Positions 13,187 through 21,700 are shown, numbered from the stretch's first letter. The stretch is DNA of 35,180 bases from an uncultured Peptococcaceae bacterium (GCA_947254645.1 CAMYDW010000016.1:1-35180); one strand, 5' to 3'. Program-made: numbers and translations. Notes: generated by a model not told the origin, from the letters alone.

Positions 13187-13771
13187 ATGGAATTACCAAG
13201 TCAAATCAAAAAATATCGTCAGCAATATGAACTTTCTCAAGAAGCCCTTGCTGAAAAAATTTATGTCAGTCGACAAACCATTTCAAATTGGGAAACAGGC
13301 AAAAGCTATCCAGATATTCATAGTATTATTTTGTTGAGTCAACTTTTTGAGGTCAGCCTTGATGAACTTATTCAAGGAGATGTGATTAAAATGCAAGAAG
13401 TTATTCAAGAAGAACAAATTAGAGAATTTAAGTGGTATGGCAATTTACTCAATGTGATGTTTGCAATCCTCATTTTATCCTGTGCACCTCTCTTTATTTA
13501 TGGGGGTAAAATCGGCATTGGCGTTTGGGTGGGCATCTGGATTATCACCATGATTGTTGCTCTTAAAGTGGATAAGCTTAAAAAGATGTATAACCTTAGA
13601 ACCTACAAAGAAATTGTTGCTTTCTATGAAGGCAACACCCTCGATGAAATCGAAAAAGCCAAGGAATCAGGCAAATACCCTTATCAAAAACCACTGATTG
13701 TCCTTGCTGTTGCCGTTTCTAGTGGTGCCATTGTATTAGGCATGAGTTTTTTATTAGAGTGGTTATTTTAA
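13187..13771 (+). CDS. XRE-family regulator with C-terminal membrane segments
   Basis: A 194-residue protein. Residues ~1-65 are an XRE/Cro-type helix-turn-helix, with LSQEALAEKIYVSRQTISNW as recognition region and the typical SLDELIQGD end. Residues ~84-125 hold two hydrophobic segments and residues ~168-194 a third, joined by a charged stretch (LDEIEKAKESGKYPYQKP). This makes it a membrane-tethered DNA-binding protein. The ATG follows AAGGAG. Target genes are unknown; the inverted repeat flanking its own promoter suggests autoregulation. The next gene starts after 127 bases. Confidence 0.88.
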   Translation: MELPSQIKKYRQQYELSQEALAEKIYVSRQTISNWETGKSYPDIHSIILLSQLFEVSLDELIQGDVIKMQEVIQEEQIREFKWYGNLLNVMFAILILSCAPLFIYGGKIGIGVWVGIWIITMIVALKVDKLKKMYNLRTYKEIVAFYEGNTLDEIEKAKESGKYPYQKPLIVLAVAVSSGAIVLGMSFLLEWLF

Positions 13772-13898
13772 GAAATATAGATTCATACGTATGATAAAAG
13801 GATTACCATACGAGCGACCTGTTGTGCAAAAGGACAGTGATTCTTGATATGAGTATCGGAGCGTATGCATCAACGAACGAGAAGAAGGAGCATTTATA

Positions 13899-14699
13899 GT
13901 GAAAAAATTATTTTTAACCTCCCGTTTATCAGGTACCAAGGAGCTGCTGGCCCAATTTCTAGCCCCTATCAAAGCGCAATCGGTTTTATTTATTCCGACC
14001 GCCTCTCTCACTCAAAAAAACACCTCGTATGTGGATCGTGCAAAAGAGATTTTTCAATCTCTAGGTGTTGACATCATCGATTTCGACATCAGCACCTTGA
14101 ACCGTGAAGAGGCCATCCGTGCCTTGGCTCAATGCCAAGTGCTTTATGTGTCAGGGGGGAATAGCTTTTATTTGCTCCAAGAATTAAAAAGATTGGACTT
14201 GATTCCCGTCATTCAAAAAAGAGTGGAAGAAGGGATGGTTTATATTGGAGAGTCGGCAGGGGCGATTGTGACAGCCCCAGCCATCACCTATATTGAAGCC
14301 ATGGACGACAAAGAAAAGGGTGGGGTACTAAAAGACTATTCAGCCTTGGACTTAGTGGATTTTTATACCCTGCCTCACTATCAAGAAGCCCCTTTTGCAG
14401 AAGCAGCAGACACGATTATGGCCGCCTACAAGGAAAAGCTATCCCTAATGCCAATCAATAACAAAGAAGCCATTGTGGTCTGTAATGGCAAGGTTGAAAA
14501 GAGGACTGAAGCAGAGGAAACCCAAGAAGAAAAAGAGTCAAATACTTTAGCGATGGGTATTGCTCTGGGATCGTGCTTTGGCACCAGCATCGGTATCATT
14601 TTTGGCGAATTGATGGACAACATTTTTCTCGGTTTGTCCCTTGGGCCTGGTATAGGGATGTGCATCGGCATGATGATTGCCAACTTAAGCAGAAAATAG
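13899..14699 (+). CDS. Peptidase E-like (S51) protein with a glycine-zipper membrane tail
   Basis: Residues 1 to ~200 match the peptidase S51 family, which cleaves Asp-X dipeptides in the cytoplasm. The nucleophile elbow is GESAG with Ser119, the upstream YVSGGNSFYL loop is conserved, and a candidate catalytic His160 lies in TLPHYQEAPF. Unusually, an acidic linker (about 201-214, rich in Glu) leads to two Gly-rich hydrophobic segments (about 215-262, GIALGSCFGTSIGIIFG and LGPGIGMCIGMMIANL), similar to stand-alone glycine-zipper proteins. The reading frame is continuous, so it looks like a true fusion. The start is GTG after AAGGAG with 8-nt spacing. Confidence 0.85.
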   Translation: MKKLFLTSRLSGTKELLAQFLAPIKAQSVLFIPTASLTQKNTSYVDRAKEIFQSLGVDIIDFDISTLNREEAIRALAQCQVLYVSGGNSFYLLQELKRLDLIPVIQKRVEEGMVYIGESAGAIVTAPAITYIEAMDDKEKGGVLKDYSALDLVDFYTLPHYQEAPFAEAADTIMAAYKEKLSLMPINNKEAIVVCNGKVEKRTEAEETQEEKESNTLAMGIALGSCFGTSIGIIFGELMDNIFLGLSLGPGIGMCIGMMIANLSRK

Positions 14700-14909
14700 C
14701 AAGCGCTTTTGCAGAGACCATGACGATGAGCCCCCCATCATTAATGGCATGAGAAATCGACTTATTGGAAGGCAAGCTTTGTTGTTTGCAAAATTTATGA
14801 AATTTTTACCTGCATTTTTTTGAGCCCCTTGATTGCTGCCACGGTTGTCACAAATACCATCCTGATTGGCGTCAATAAAACCACGCTTGGTGCTTTCAAA
14901 TCCATTCAT
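14685..14909 (-). pseudogene. Likely remnant of a DANxDGICDN-type repeat protein
   Basis: A minus-strand frame of 74 residues contains GFIDANQDGICDNRG, an acidic calcium-loop-like motif found in small secreted proteins of anaerobic Bacillota. A second, decayed copy seems to follow (NFINFANNKAC, compare NFIDANNDGVC). There is no ribosome-binding site, no signal peptide, and the 3' end overlaps the end of the peptidase gene. I read it as a decaying fragment; a short functional protein is less likely. The rest of 14700-14940 holds nothing else I recognise. Confidence 0.4.
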
Positions 14910-14940
14910 TTTTTTAAAAATTTTTTTCAAAAGATAAAAG

Positions 14941-14970
14941 AAAAAGACGTGCAATGGCACGTCTTTTTTT
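14941..14970. terminator. Bidirectional terminator
   Basis: GACGTGC/GCACGTC (14946-14952 with 14957-14963), loop AATG, flanked by A5 on the left and T7 on the right, so it can work in both directions. On the minus strand it directly follows the permease stop and ends the exporter operon. Confidence 0.85.
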
Positions 14971-16234
14971 ATTCATATCGTAGGGCTTCAATTGGATCAA
15001 GCTGTGCTGCTTTATTTGCAGGGTAATAACCAAAGAATATTCCAATAAACATGGAAAAGGTAAAGGCAATAAGAATGCTTATGATAGACGGTGGTGTTGG
15101 TGTTTTGATCGCCAGACTGGCGAGATAGCCTCCACCACCCCCGATGAGTATGCCAATCACCCCACCAATCAAGCAGACGATGACACTCTCCACAATAAAC
15201 TGTAGACGAATATTGGTATTGGTGGCGCCGAGGGCTTTTCGTGTACCAATTTCACGCGTCCGTTCTGTGACAGACACCAGCATGATGTTCATCACGCCAA
15301 TCCCGCCAACAAGGAGGGAAATGCCAGCGATAACAGAAATCGCCAAACGTGCCGTTCCTAAAAGACCGTTGGCTTCGTCAAGCTGGGATTTCATGCTCAT
15401 GCAATTGACTTTAAAGGTCTTGTTTTTCTTATAAAAGTGGTCGTTGGTATAATCTTGTATTTCGTTGGAAAGCTCGGTGGCTTGCTCACTATTTTTGGCA
15501 TCTAAAATGATTTGTTGGTAGCCGCTATTATTGCCAGTGATAGACTGTGCAGTTGTCAGAGGCATATAGACGGTGGTAATCATATCTTTTCCCGTGTTTG
15601 TATTGCCAGACATGGCCGCAGTCGGGTCTTCCTTGTTTTCGTAAACCCCAACAATGGTAAAGGTGTAGAGGCCATTGTTGACCTCTGCCGAAAATTCTTT
15701 GCCGAGGGCCGCGTTGTTGTCCCCACGGTAGAGGTTCTCTACAAATTTGTCTGAAACAACAGCCGTATAGCGATTGCCTGTTAAATCTCTGTCGCTTAAG
15801 AAGCGTCCAGTGATAAGGTTGATATTATTGACAGCTTTGATGGCAGGCTCTACACCAGAATAGTTGACCTTTGCATAGTTGCGGCCATCACGCACTTCAC
15901 CAGCACCAGCAGTCTCTGTCAGAAGAATGTTGGAAATATCATTGCTGAAATGATGCTTGATGTCTTTAACCATTGTGTCGGTGATGTAGTCATCAGGGGT
16001 TGGTGTCTGTTGACTGTCGAAGTCGTCGCTTTCAGAGGCTACCCCCATATAAATCTTGGTTGCACCAAAAGCAGAAAGGGACTTATTGACAGAGGAGGTC
16101 ATTGCAGAACCAATGGTCATGATGCCGATGACAGAGGAAATACCAATGATGATGCCCAGCATGGTTAGCATGGCACGCATTTTATTGGCGCGTAAGCCAT
16201 TCATTGCGAGTTTAAAGTTCTCCATGAGGTTCAT
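14969..16234 (-). CDS. MacB/FtsX-type ABC transporter permease
   Basis: A 421-residue MacB-like permease: one membrane segment near the N terminus (MLGIIIGISSVIGIMTIGSA), a MacB_PCD-type periplasmic or extracellular domain of about 230 residues, and three membrane segments in the C-terminal FtsX domain, with the conserved stretch MLVSVTERTREIGTRKALGA. Such permeases do not move substrate through the membrane by themselves; they use ATP to drive a membrane-fusion protein. It overlaps the ATPase gene by 23 bases, so translation is coupled. The start is ATG 16234 or 16225. It is the last gene of the operon. Confidence 0.93.
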   Translation of the reverse strand: MNLMENFKLAMNGLRANKMRAMLTMLGIIIGISSVIGIMTIGSAMTSSVNKSLSAFGATKIYMGVASESDDFDSQQTPTPDDYITDTMVKDIKHHFSNDISNILLTETAGAGEVRDGRNYAKVNYSGVEPAIKAVNNINLITGRFLSDRDLTGNRYTAVVSDKFVENLYRGDNNAALGKEFSAEVNNGLYTFTIVGVYENKEDPTAAMSGNTNTGKDMITTVYMPLTTAQSITGNNSGYQQIILDAKNSEQATELSNEIQDYTNDHFYKKNKTFKVNCMSMKSQLDEANGLLGTARLAISVIAGISLLVGGIGVMNIMLVSVTERTREIGTRKALGATNTNIRLQFIVESVIVCLIGGVIGILIGGGGGYLASLAIKTPTPPSIISILIAFTFSMFIGIFFGYYPANKAAQLDPIEALRYE

Positions 16235-16952
16235 CGATGGTTTCCTCCTTTCGGCCAGTGCCAGTACGTTCTCGTTGAATCAAGCCATCTTGCATGGTGA
16301 GAATGCGCTGGGTTTCTTCTGCAAGTTCATCGTTGTGTGTAATAAGGACAATGGTTTTTCCTTGCTCTTGGTGCAATTTGTGGAATAAGTCCATGACCAT
16401 GCGTCCTGTTTCGCTATCCAATGCCCCTGTTGGTTCATCGGCAAGAATGAGGGCGGGGTCATTGGCCATGGCACGAGCGATGGCCACACGTTGTTTTTGC
16501 CCGCCAGAGAGCTCGTTGGGCGCATGATGCATGCGCTCACCCATGCCGACCAAGGTGAGGAGCTCGGCGGCACGTTCACGGCGTTGCTTTGCAGGCACAC
16601 CTGCATAAAGCATTGGCAGCTCCACGTTGCTGAGGGCAGAGGAGCGAGGAATGAGGTTGAAGCTTTGGAAAACAAAGCCTACGAGTCGATTACGAATACT
16701 GGAAAGCTCGATGTCGCTGGCCTTGGCAACATTGACATCCCTCAAGGTGTATTCTCCTTGCGTAGGGCGATCGAGGGCGCCGATGATGTTCATCAATGTG
16801 GACTTCCCAGAGCCAGATTGTCCAACGATGGAAACAAACTCCCCAGCATAGATATCTAAGGAAATGCCATGGAGAATTTCTAACTCATTGGGCTGACCGA
16901 TGTAAAAGCGTTTCACAATGTCTTTCATGTGAATAAGGGAGGATTGTGTCAT
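16212..16952 (-). CDS. ABC transporter ATP-binding protein (MacB/LolD type)
   Basis: A 246-residue ATPase. Walker A is GQSGSGKST, the signature is LSGGQKQRVAIARAM, Walker B is ALILADEPTGALDS, and the switch is VLITHNDEL. The long insert between YIGQPNELEIL and the first strand, and the GALDRPTQGEY segment, are typical of the MacB/LolD/FtsE group. It lies 9 bases after the membrane-fusion gene and overlaps the permease gene, so the three form one exporter. The substrate is unknown; macrolides, peptides or lipopeptides are the usual choices for the group. Confidence 0.95.
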   Translation of the reverse strand: MTQSSLIHMKDIVKRFYIGQPNELEILHGISLDIYAGEFVSIVGQSGSGKSTLMNIIGALDRPTQGEYTLRDVNVAKASDIELSSIRNRLVGFVFQSFNLIPRSSALSNVELPMLYAGVPAKQRRERAAELLTLVGMGERMHHAPNELSGGQKQRVAIARAMANDPALILADEPTGALDSETGRMVMDLFHKLHQEQGKTIVLITHNDELAEETQRILTMQDGLIQRERTGTGRKEETIDEPHGEL

Positions 16953-16961
16953 GAGTACCTC

Positions 16962-18911
16962 CTACTTTTTATCTTCTGCGTCAGCAATGATGATGGTCTC
17001 GCCATCTTTGTGGTCCTTTGGATTGGTCAAAATCATCATCTTGTCCTTGAGCTCTTTCCCTTCAATGACAACTGACACATCATTTTCTAAACCAGTGGTC
17101 ACCTTGATGGCCTTTAAGGTATAGGTTTGGTCGTCATTTGGGATGGCTGCAAGCACAGTGGCTTTTTTGTCTTTTTGGTCGATGAGTGCATTGTAAGGCA
17201 CGGCATAAATGCCTTTTTCTTCGGCAAGAAGAATTTTTGCTTGTGCCTTCATGCCAGGTTTGAGGGGCCCATCGGCATTGAGAATTTCAATTTTGCACTT
17301 GAAGGTATTGCCAGTGCTGTTATTGGCAGCAGCTCCGCCAGATGCAGCAGCACCACTAGACAAGCCTGCACTTGCTCCTGCACCACCAGTAGCAGCGGCA
17401 GCATTGGAGAATGGTGCAATACTGACGATGCGACCTTGGTAGGTCTTTTTGCCTGCGCCATCGGCAGTGATGTCTACTTTTTGACCAAGCTTCACTTCTT
17501 GCATATCGATTTCCTTCAAGTCAATTTCAATGACTTTATCGTGAAGGGATTTAATAGTAAATAAGACGCCACTGGCCATGTTGCCCACTTCGGTGTTGAT
17601 GGCAGTGACAAATCCATCAGATGGAGCTTTGATAATCATTTTTTGTTGGGTTTCGTAGAGGGCTGCCAATTGAGCGATTGTGCCTGCATCGTTGGCCCCA
17701 GCTTGTGCTTGAATAAGGGCATCCTCATAGGATTCCAATTCGGTACGAGAGGCTTCTTGAGCCGCTAAAAGGGATTTTTTAGCAGAATCATAGGCATTCT
17801 TGGCAGTTTCTGCATTCAATTTTGCTGTGGAAATGGCATCGTCCAAATTCTTTGTGGCAGCATTTTTGGTTTGCTTGCTTTGACGAACCGTTTCTTCTGC
17901 TTGCTCCAATGCCACCTTTGCTTGTGCCAATGCTTGCTCAAGGCTTTGCTTGTTGGCGTCATAGGATTGGTTGGTGGCTTCAGCAGCTTGACGTTTTGCA
18001 GTAATATCGGCAAGTTTGTTTTGTGCAGCAACCAGCTGGGCATTGAGTGCATTGATTTCTTGCTGGATTGCCAATGCGCTTGGGGATTCAGTAGTGGTTG
18101 TAGTCGTCCCATCTTCTGGTGTAGTGCTAGGTTTTGGTGTTGGTGGCACTTGCTTAAGGGCAATTTCGCTATTAATACGATTGATTTCATTTTGAATGCG
18201 ATCACGTTCTTGGGTAAAGCTGCTGAGATCACTATCGGCAGTGGCTTTGTCGGATTTTAATTTGTTCAAGCGGTCCACTGCTTGACTGTAGTTTAATTTG
18301 GCTTGCTTCAAGGCCATTTCCGCAGTGGCATGGGCTTGGTCTGTTGGCAAGGTGCTAGTATTATAGCCCTCGTTTTTAGAACGAAGCATGTCTTCGTAGG
18401 CTTTTTTTGCAGCCTCGTACTGATATCTGCTGGATTCAACCCCTGCTTGAGCACTTACCAAGCTGGCATTGGTGTTGTTGTTTAAGGCACGGACAGCAGC
18501 GTTGTATCGGTTGCGTGCCGCACGCACCTGTGCAGCGGCATTTTGTGCACTGACACCAGCAGTGGCTTCCGTTTGTTGGATTTGTTGGCGCAATTTGGTG
18601 TCGTCTAAGACGGCAAGGACATCGCCCTTTTTCACCTGCGCGTTGGCTTTCACACGCACTTCTTTCACAGGATAGCTTTCAGTCGAATAGACATTGATGT
18701 CATTGTCGGTGCTTACCAGCCCTGAATAGGAAACGGTGGCATTGAGCTTGGTGCTGGTTAATTTGGTAAAGTCAGAGGGTGGTAGGGGTGCCGCTTCACT
18801 CTTTCCACCAAGAAGACTACTGCCGACAATACCAAGAATGACAACAGCCGCAACGCCGCCAGCAATCTTTCTCTTTTTTGTGGTGAATATCTTTTTAAAT
18901 GGATTTTTCAT
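16962..18911 (-). CDS. HlyD/MacA-like membrane-fusion protein with a long coiled coil
   Basis: A 649-residue adaptor for the ABC exporter. Residues ~17-36 form the membrane anchor. The first half-lipoyl segment (about 75-105, VKEVRVKANAQVKKGDVLAV) is followed by a very long Ala/Gln/Lys-rich coiled-coil region of about 300 residues, interrupted near the middle by a Pro/Thr linker (PPTPKPSTTPEDGTTTTTTE). The second half-lipoyl segment (KAPSDGFVTAINTEVGN) and a beta-barrel domain follow, with an Ala/Gly/Ser-rich low-complexity insert. It is longer than classical MacA (about 370). A long hairpin might suit a thick envelope or an outer membrane; no TolC-like gene is in the window. Confidence 0.9.
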   Translation of the reverse strand: MKNPFKKIFTTKKRKIAGGVAAVVILGIVGSSLLGGKSEAAPLPPSDFTKLTSTKLNATVSYSGLVSTDNDINVYSTESYPVKEVRVKANAQVKKGDVLAVLDDTKLRQQIQQTEATAGVSAQNAAAQVRAARNRYNAAVRALNNNTNASLVSAQAGVESSRYQYEAAKKAYEDMLRSKNEGYNTSTLPTDQAHATAEMALKQAKLNYSQAVDRLNKLKSDKATADSDLSSFTQERDRIQNEINRINSEIALKQVPPTPKPSTTPEDGTTTTTTESPSALAIQQEINALNAQLVAAQNKLADITAKRQAAEATNQSYDANKQSLEQALAQAKVALEQAEETVRQSKQTKNAATKNLDDAISTAKLNAETAKNAYDSAKKSLLAAQEASRTELESYEDALIQAQAGANDAGTIAQLAALYETQQKMIIKAPSDGFVTAINTEVGNMASGVLFTIKSLHDKVIEIDLKEIDMQEVKLGQKVDITADGAGKKTYQGRIVSIAPFSNAAAATGGAGASAGLSSGAAASGGAAANNSTGNTFKCKIEILNADGPLKPGMKAQAKILLAEEKGIYAVPYNALIDQKDKKATVLAAIPNDDQTYTLKAIKVTTGLENDVSVVIEGKELKDKMMILTNPKDHKDGETIIIADAEDKK

Positions 18912-18934
18912 GTTGTTTTTAGTTCCTTTCTTTA

Positions 18935-19855
18935 CTAGATGTCGAGATGCTCATAGTAATTTTCAATTTGCTGAATGATGTCGGCCTCAACATCCGAGAG
19001 TGATTGGTCCTTTGGGTACGTCAGATAATGTACCAAATTCACTGAACTGTCAGAGAGGGTAATGGTTTTCAAAAGACCACTGGTAAACAATGCGTGGTGT
19101 TGTGCCCCGAGATAACTGGTAATACCAATCCCATCGGTGCGATACACATACTGATAGAGTCCCTCGCCACTGCCAAAGGTTAGATGCTTCGGCAAATGAG
19201 ACCAAGGACTTTGTGATTTGATACTGCCTGTTTCCACCAAATCTCTTGGCACAGACAGGGGAACGCTATTGGGCAAAGCACTCAAACGCATTTTTATTAA
19301 TGATTGAAAATAGCCGCCGCCTTTTACACACAAGCAAAGATTGTCATTATACAAAGGCATGAGGCGTAGATTCAGGCTGCTGGCATATTCACGATGCCGA
19401 CTGAGGTTGTAATCTAAGGCAGCAGAAAGTCCAATTGTAGCACGATTTTCACTTACATCTCGAATCACATCGTTGATGGATTGCTGTTGGAGGGAAAAGG
19501 AAACCTCTGGAAAAATAGAGTAAGTGTGGGTGAGGGCTTCGTGCAAAATACTGTAGGTGAAAAAAGTGGTGGAAAGATGCAAATGACTATTCACAGGCAC
19601 GTTGACGCCCGCTTTCTTTTTGATGTCATAATAATCATCCACGGTTTTTTCGATTAATGGCAGAATATCTTGCCCAAAGGACGTTAATTCCATGCCGCGA
19701 CGTGTGCGGCGAAACAACGGTTTTCCTAATTCCTTTTCTAAACTTGAAATTGCTGCACTGAGGGTGGGTTGGCCCACATAAATTTTACTGGCCGCCAAAG
19801 ACAAGGAGCCATAGCTGGCGACATGTAGAAAATATTCTAATTGTTCAACTCTCAT
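18935..19855 (-). CDS. LysR-family transcriptional regulator
   Basis: A 306-residue LysR regulator with the winged HTH in residues 1-60 (LEYFLHVASYGSLSLAASKI, VGQPTLSAAISSLEKELG, LFRRTRRGMELTSFG) and a substrate-binding-like effector domain after residue ~90. It lies on the same strand as the exporter and only 23 bases upstream of the membrane-fusion gene, so it is probably the first gene of that operon. This differs from the usual divergent LysR arrangement. The inducer cannot be inferred. Confidence 0.92.
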   Translation of the reverse strand: MRVEQLEYFLHVASYGSLSLAASKIYVGQPTLSAAISSLEKELGKPLFRRTRRGMELTSFGQDILPLIEKTVDDYYDIKKKAGVNVPVNSHLHLSTTFFTYSILHEALTHTYSIFPEVSFSLQQQSINDVIRDVSENRATIGLSAALDYNLSRHREYASSLNLRLMPLYNDNLCLCVKGGGYFQSLIKMRLSALPNSVPLSVPRDLVETGSIKSQSPWSHLPKHLTFGSGEGLYQYVYRTDGIGITSYLGAQHHALFTSGLLKTITLSDSSVNLVHYLTYPKDQSLSDVEADIIQQIENYYEHLDI

Positions 19856-19910
19856 AGCAAGCCTCTCTTATTTCATCAAGTGTCAAGCTAGTTCTATGTA
19901 TTTTGTCATT

Positions 19911-19939
19911 TATAACACAACTTATATACATGTGTGTAT
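19911..19939. promoter_or_regulatory. Possible LysR boxes upstream of the LysR gene
   Basis: TATAA-N6-TTATA (19911-19926) followed by ATACA-N4-TGTAT (19926-19939), about 55-85 bases upstream of the LysR start. Interrupted dyads of this kind are typical LysR-type binding sites. They lie in very AT-rich sequence, so chance is a real possibility. Confidence 0.35.
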
Positions 19940-20004
19940 TATATCAGTAAATACAGTTGGGTAGTAGGGAGTTTTTTGCAAAAAAATAAAAAATTTAGTA
20001 ATAG

Positions 20005-20196
20005 ATAACTTTTGTTAACGCTAATATCCTGTTTGTCTTGATTCATACACCAGAGGATTGGCTAAGCTGGGTGTATTATGGTTTGCCTTCAGTGGTTTTT
20101 AGCATCAGCTATCATAAGAGCCAACGACTAGAAGTGCCAATCATGATTCATGTTCTAACCAATGCCATTGCTTGCGCAGATATTTTCTTTTTATAA
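20005..20196 (+). pseudogene. C-terminal remnant of a CPBP (CAAX-like) intramembrane protease
   Basis: An open frame of 63 codons without start codon or ribosome-binding site ends at TAA 20194-20196. Its translation contains LFVLIHTPEDWLSWVYYGL, then SISYHKSQRLEVPIMIH and VLTNAIACADIFFL. CPBP proteases have a conserved F..H motif and a final P(I/L).(I/L)H...N motif, and both are present in the correct order and spacing. The N-terminal two thirds, with the EExxxR motif, are absent, so this is a truncated relic. An in-frame TAG precedes it at 20002-20004. Confidence 0.6.
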
Positions 20197-20354
20197 GGGG
20201 AGGACCTAAATACTGTTGCGATTTTAATTAATTTTTTTAAAAAAATTGCTTTTTTGTGTTTAAAAGAAAAAAACTGGGTATAAGAAAGACATAGAACAAA
20301 AAACAAAAAAGTTTTTTTAAAAGAGAAGAACTTAAAAAAAGGAGATAGAGAATT

Positions 20355-20516
20355 ATGGAAAAATATGTTTGCGATTTATGTGGTTATGTTTACGATCCAG
20401 CTGAAGGGGATCCAGATAATGGTGTAGAACCAGGAACTGCTTTTGCTGATCTACCAGAAGATTGGGGTTGCCCACTTTGCGGTGCTGGTAAGAGCGATTT
20501 CTCCCCAGAAGCGTAA
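20355..20516 (+). CDS. Rubredoxin
   Basis: A 53-residue rubredoxin, a small cytoplasmic electron carrier with one Fe bound by four cysteines. Both ligand pairs are visible: C6-DL-C9-GYVYDP and C39-PL-C42-GAGKSDF, and the family stretch GDPDNGV is conserved. Length and order match the family exactly. AAAGGAG precedes the ATG. The leader (20197-20354) is AT-rich with a possible TATAAG -10. In anaerobes rubredoxin donates electrons to superoxide reductase; one is encoded at 28794. It is a monocistron with its own terminator. Confidence 0.97.
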   Translation: MEKYVCDLCGYVYDPAEGDPDNGVEPGTAFADLPEDWGCPLCGAGKSDFSPEA

Positions 20517-20527
20517 TTAAATAATAG

Positions 20528-20561
20528 AAAAAACCTTGCTCCTAGGAGCAAGGTTTTTTTA
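20528..20561. terminator. Bidirectional terminator between rubredoxin and trmB
   Basis: A near-perfect palindrome AACCTTGCTCC/GGAGCAAGGTT flanked by A-run and T-run serves both converging genes. Confidence 0.9.
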
Positions 20562-21215
20562 TTAAGCTTTATGTGGTGGATAGGCACAGAGGTGACAAAT
20601 GGGCAGGCCACGCTTATGAAAACGGCGTTCATATTCTGTTGCAATATTATCTTCTGGCAAATTGGCATAGAGATCACGGGTCACATCCTCTAAGCGCCAG
20701 CCGCAGGCCTCAAATTCTTCTAAGGCAAAAGTGAAGAAGTCTTGACTGTCGGTTTTAAAATGTACCTTGCCAGTATCTGCTAAGATGTATTGGTAGATGT
20801 CCAAAAAGCCTCGATGGGTCAAGCGACGCTTCGCATGACGCTTCTTTGGCCATGGGTCAGAAAAATGGAGGTAGATGTCGCTGACCTCGCCAGGTGCAAA
20901 AATTTCATCGAGATGTTCCGCATCGAGCCATAGAAAGCGAATCAATTCGGTGGTATCGGTGCGTGCACCATATTCATCAATGGCATCCATGATGATTTCT
21001 GGGACCACATCTACCCCGAGGTAGTTGTTTTCAGGGTGTGCCTTTGCCATGTGATAAAGCCAACGGCCTCTGCCAGAACCAATTTCAATAATAAGAGGTT
21101 GTTGTTGCGGGTATAAATCATGCCAATGCCCACGCCAGTTGTGTGGGTCATTAATAGAATAGCGTGATGCAGCTAGACGTTCTTGTGTGCCAGGAACACG
21201 TCGGACACGTGCCAA
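20562..21215 (-). CDS. trmB: tRNA (guanine-N7)-methyltransferase
   Basis: Makes m7G46 in tRNA with S-adenosylmethionine. The 217-residue protein shows the SAM-binding strand IEIGSGRGRWL, NYLGVDVVPEI, and the TrmB signature SDIYLHFSDPWPKKRHAKRR. I start it at TTG 21215 (MARVRRVPGTQE), because AAGGAGG lies 8 nt upstream and because TrmB proteins normally begin just before an R(K/R)xPG motif. The frame continues to an ATG at 21302, which would add 29 unusual residues with no ribosome-binding site. It converges on the rubredoxin gene. Confidence 0.94.
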   Translation of the reverse strand: MARVRRVPGTQERLAASRYSINDPHNWRGHWHDLYPQQQPLIIEIGSGRGRWLYHMAKAHPENNYLGVDVVPEIIMDAIDEYGARTDTTELIRFLWLDAEHLDEIFAPGEVSDIYLHFSDPWPKKRHAKRRLTHRGFLDIYQYILADTGKVHFKTDSQDFFTFALEEFEACGWRLEDVTRDLYANLPEDNIATEYERRFHKRGLPICHLCAYPPHKA

Positions 21216-21388
21216 GAAAATCGCCTCCTTAGACTTTATTTTATGAAGTCGATGCGATACAATAAATGATAGGCATCGATGGAACATTTTTGTGAATATC
21301 ACTAAAAATCCTAACCATCATCATATCATACTTGGTTGGGGTTGGCGAGAGCTATCCTAGAACTGATGTCGAGTGAGGAGGTATTTGA

Positions 21389-21613
21389 GTGAAAGGACAT
21401 CTAGAGCTTTTTGAAAACCGTCTAAAGCAAGTCGGTGAAAAATTGCCCGGCATGGAAGAGTTTAATATTGATGACATCTTTCTCGCTTTTGAAGCAGCCT
21501 TGGGAACTGATGAAGTGCCTTTTTATGATGTGCACAGTGGTCCAACATTAGCAGATTATTATAATTCTCAGTTTGTGCGTTTTGCGAAGAAAATCATCGC
21601 ACAAAAGAATTAG
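21389..21613 (+). CDS. Small protein of unknown function
   Basis: A 74-residue acidic protein starting with GTG behind GAGGAGG (8-nt spacing). It has no signal peptide, membrane segment or cysteine. The middle contains FNIDDIFLAFEAALG and the end SQFVRFAKKIIAQ, so a mixed helical fold is likely. I recognise no family. It lies between divergent trmB and the thioredoxin-like gene, which has its own promoter, so it is probably monocistronic. The good ribosome-binding site is the main support. Confidence 0.6.
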   Translation: MKGHLELFENRLKQVGEKLPGMEEFNIDDIFLAFEAALGTDEVPFYDVHSGPTLADYYNSQFVRFAKKIIAQKN

Positions 21614-21644
21614 TCATATTCCTACTAGACAGATAAATATTCGA

Positions 21645-21672
21645 TTGATATGCTTTATACAAGATATATAAT
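21645..21672 (+). promoter_or_regulatory. Promoter of the thioredoxin-like gene
   Basis: TTGATA (21645-21650), 16-base spacer, perfect TATAAT (21667-21672). The leader to the ATG is about 22 nt. Confidence 0.65.
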
Positions 21673-21700
21673 CTTAAAATGACACAGGAGTGAATTGTCC

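Noticed and set aside
16627..16851. Open frames on the plus strand inside the exporter operon (also at 15144, 16056, 17127, 17871)
   Set aside because: They lie opposite clearly recognised genes and have neither family similarity nor ribosome-binding sites.
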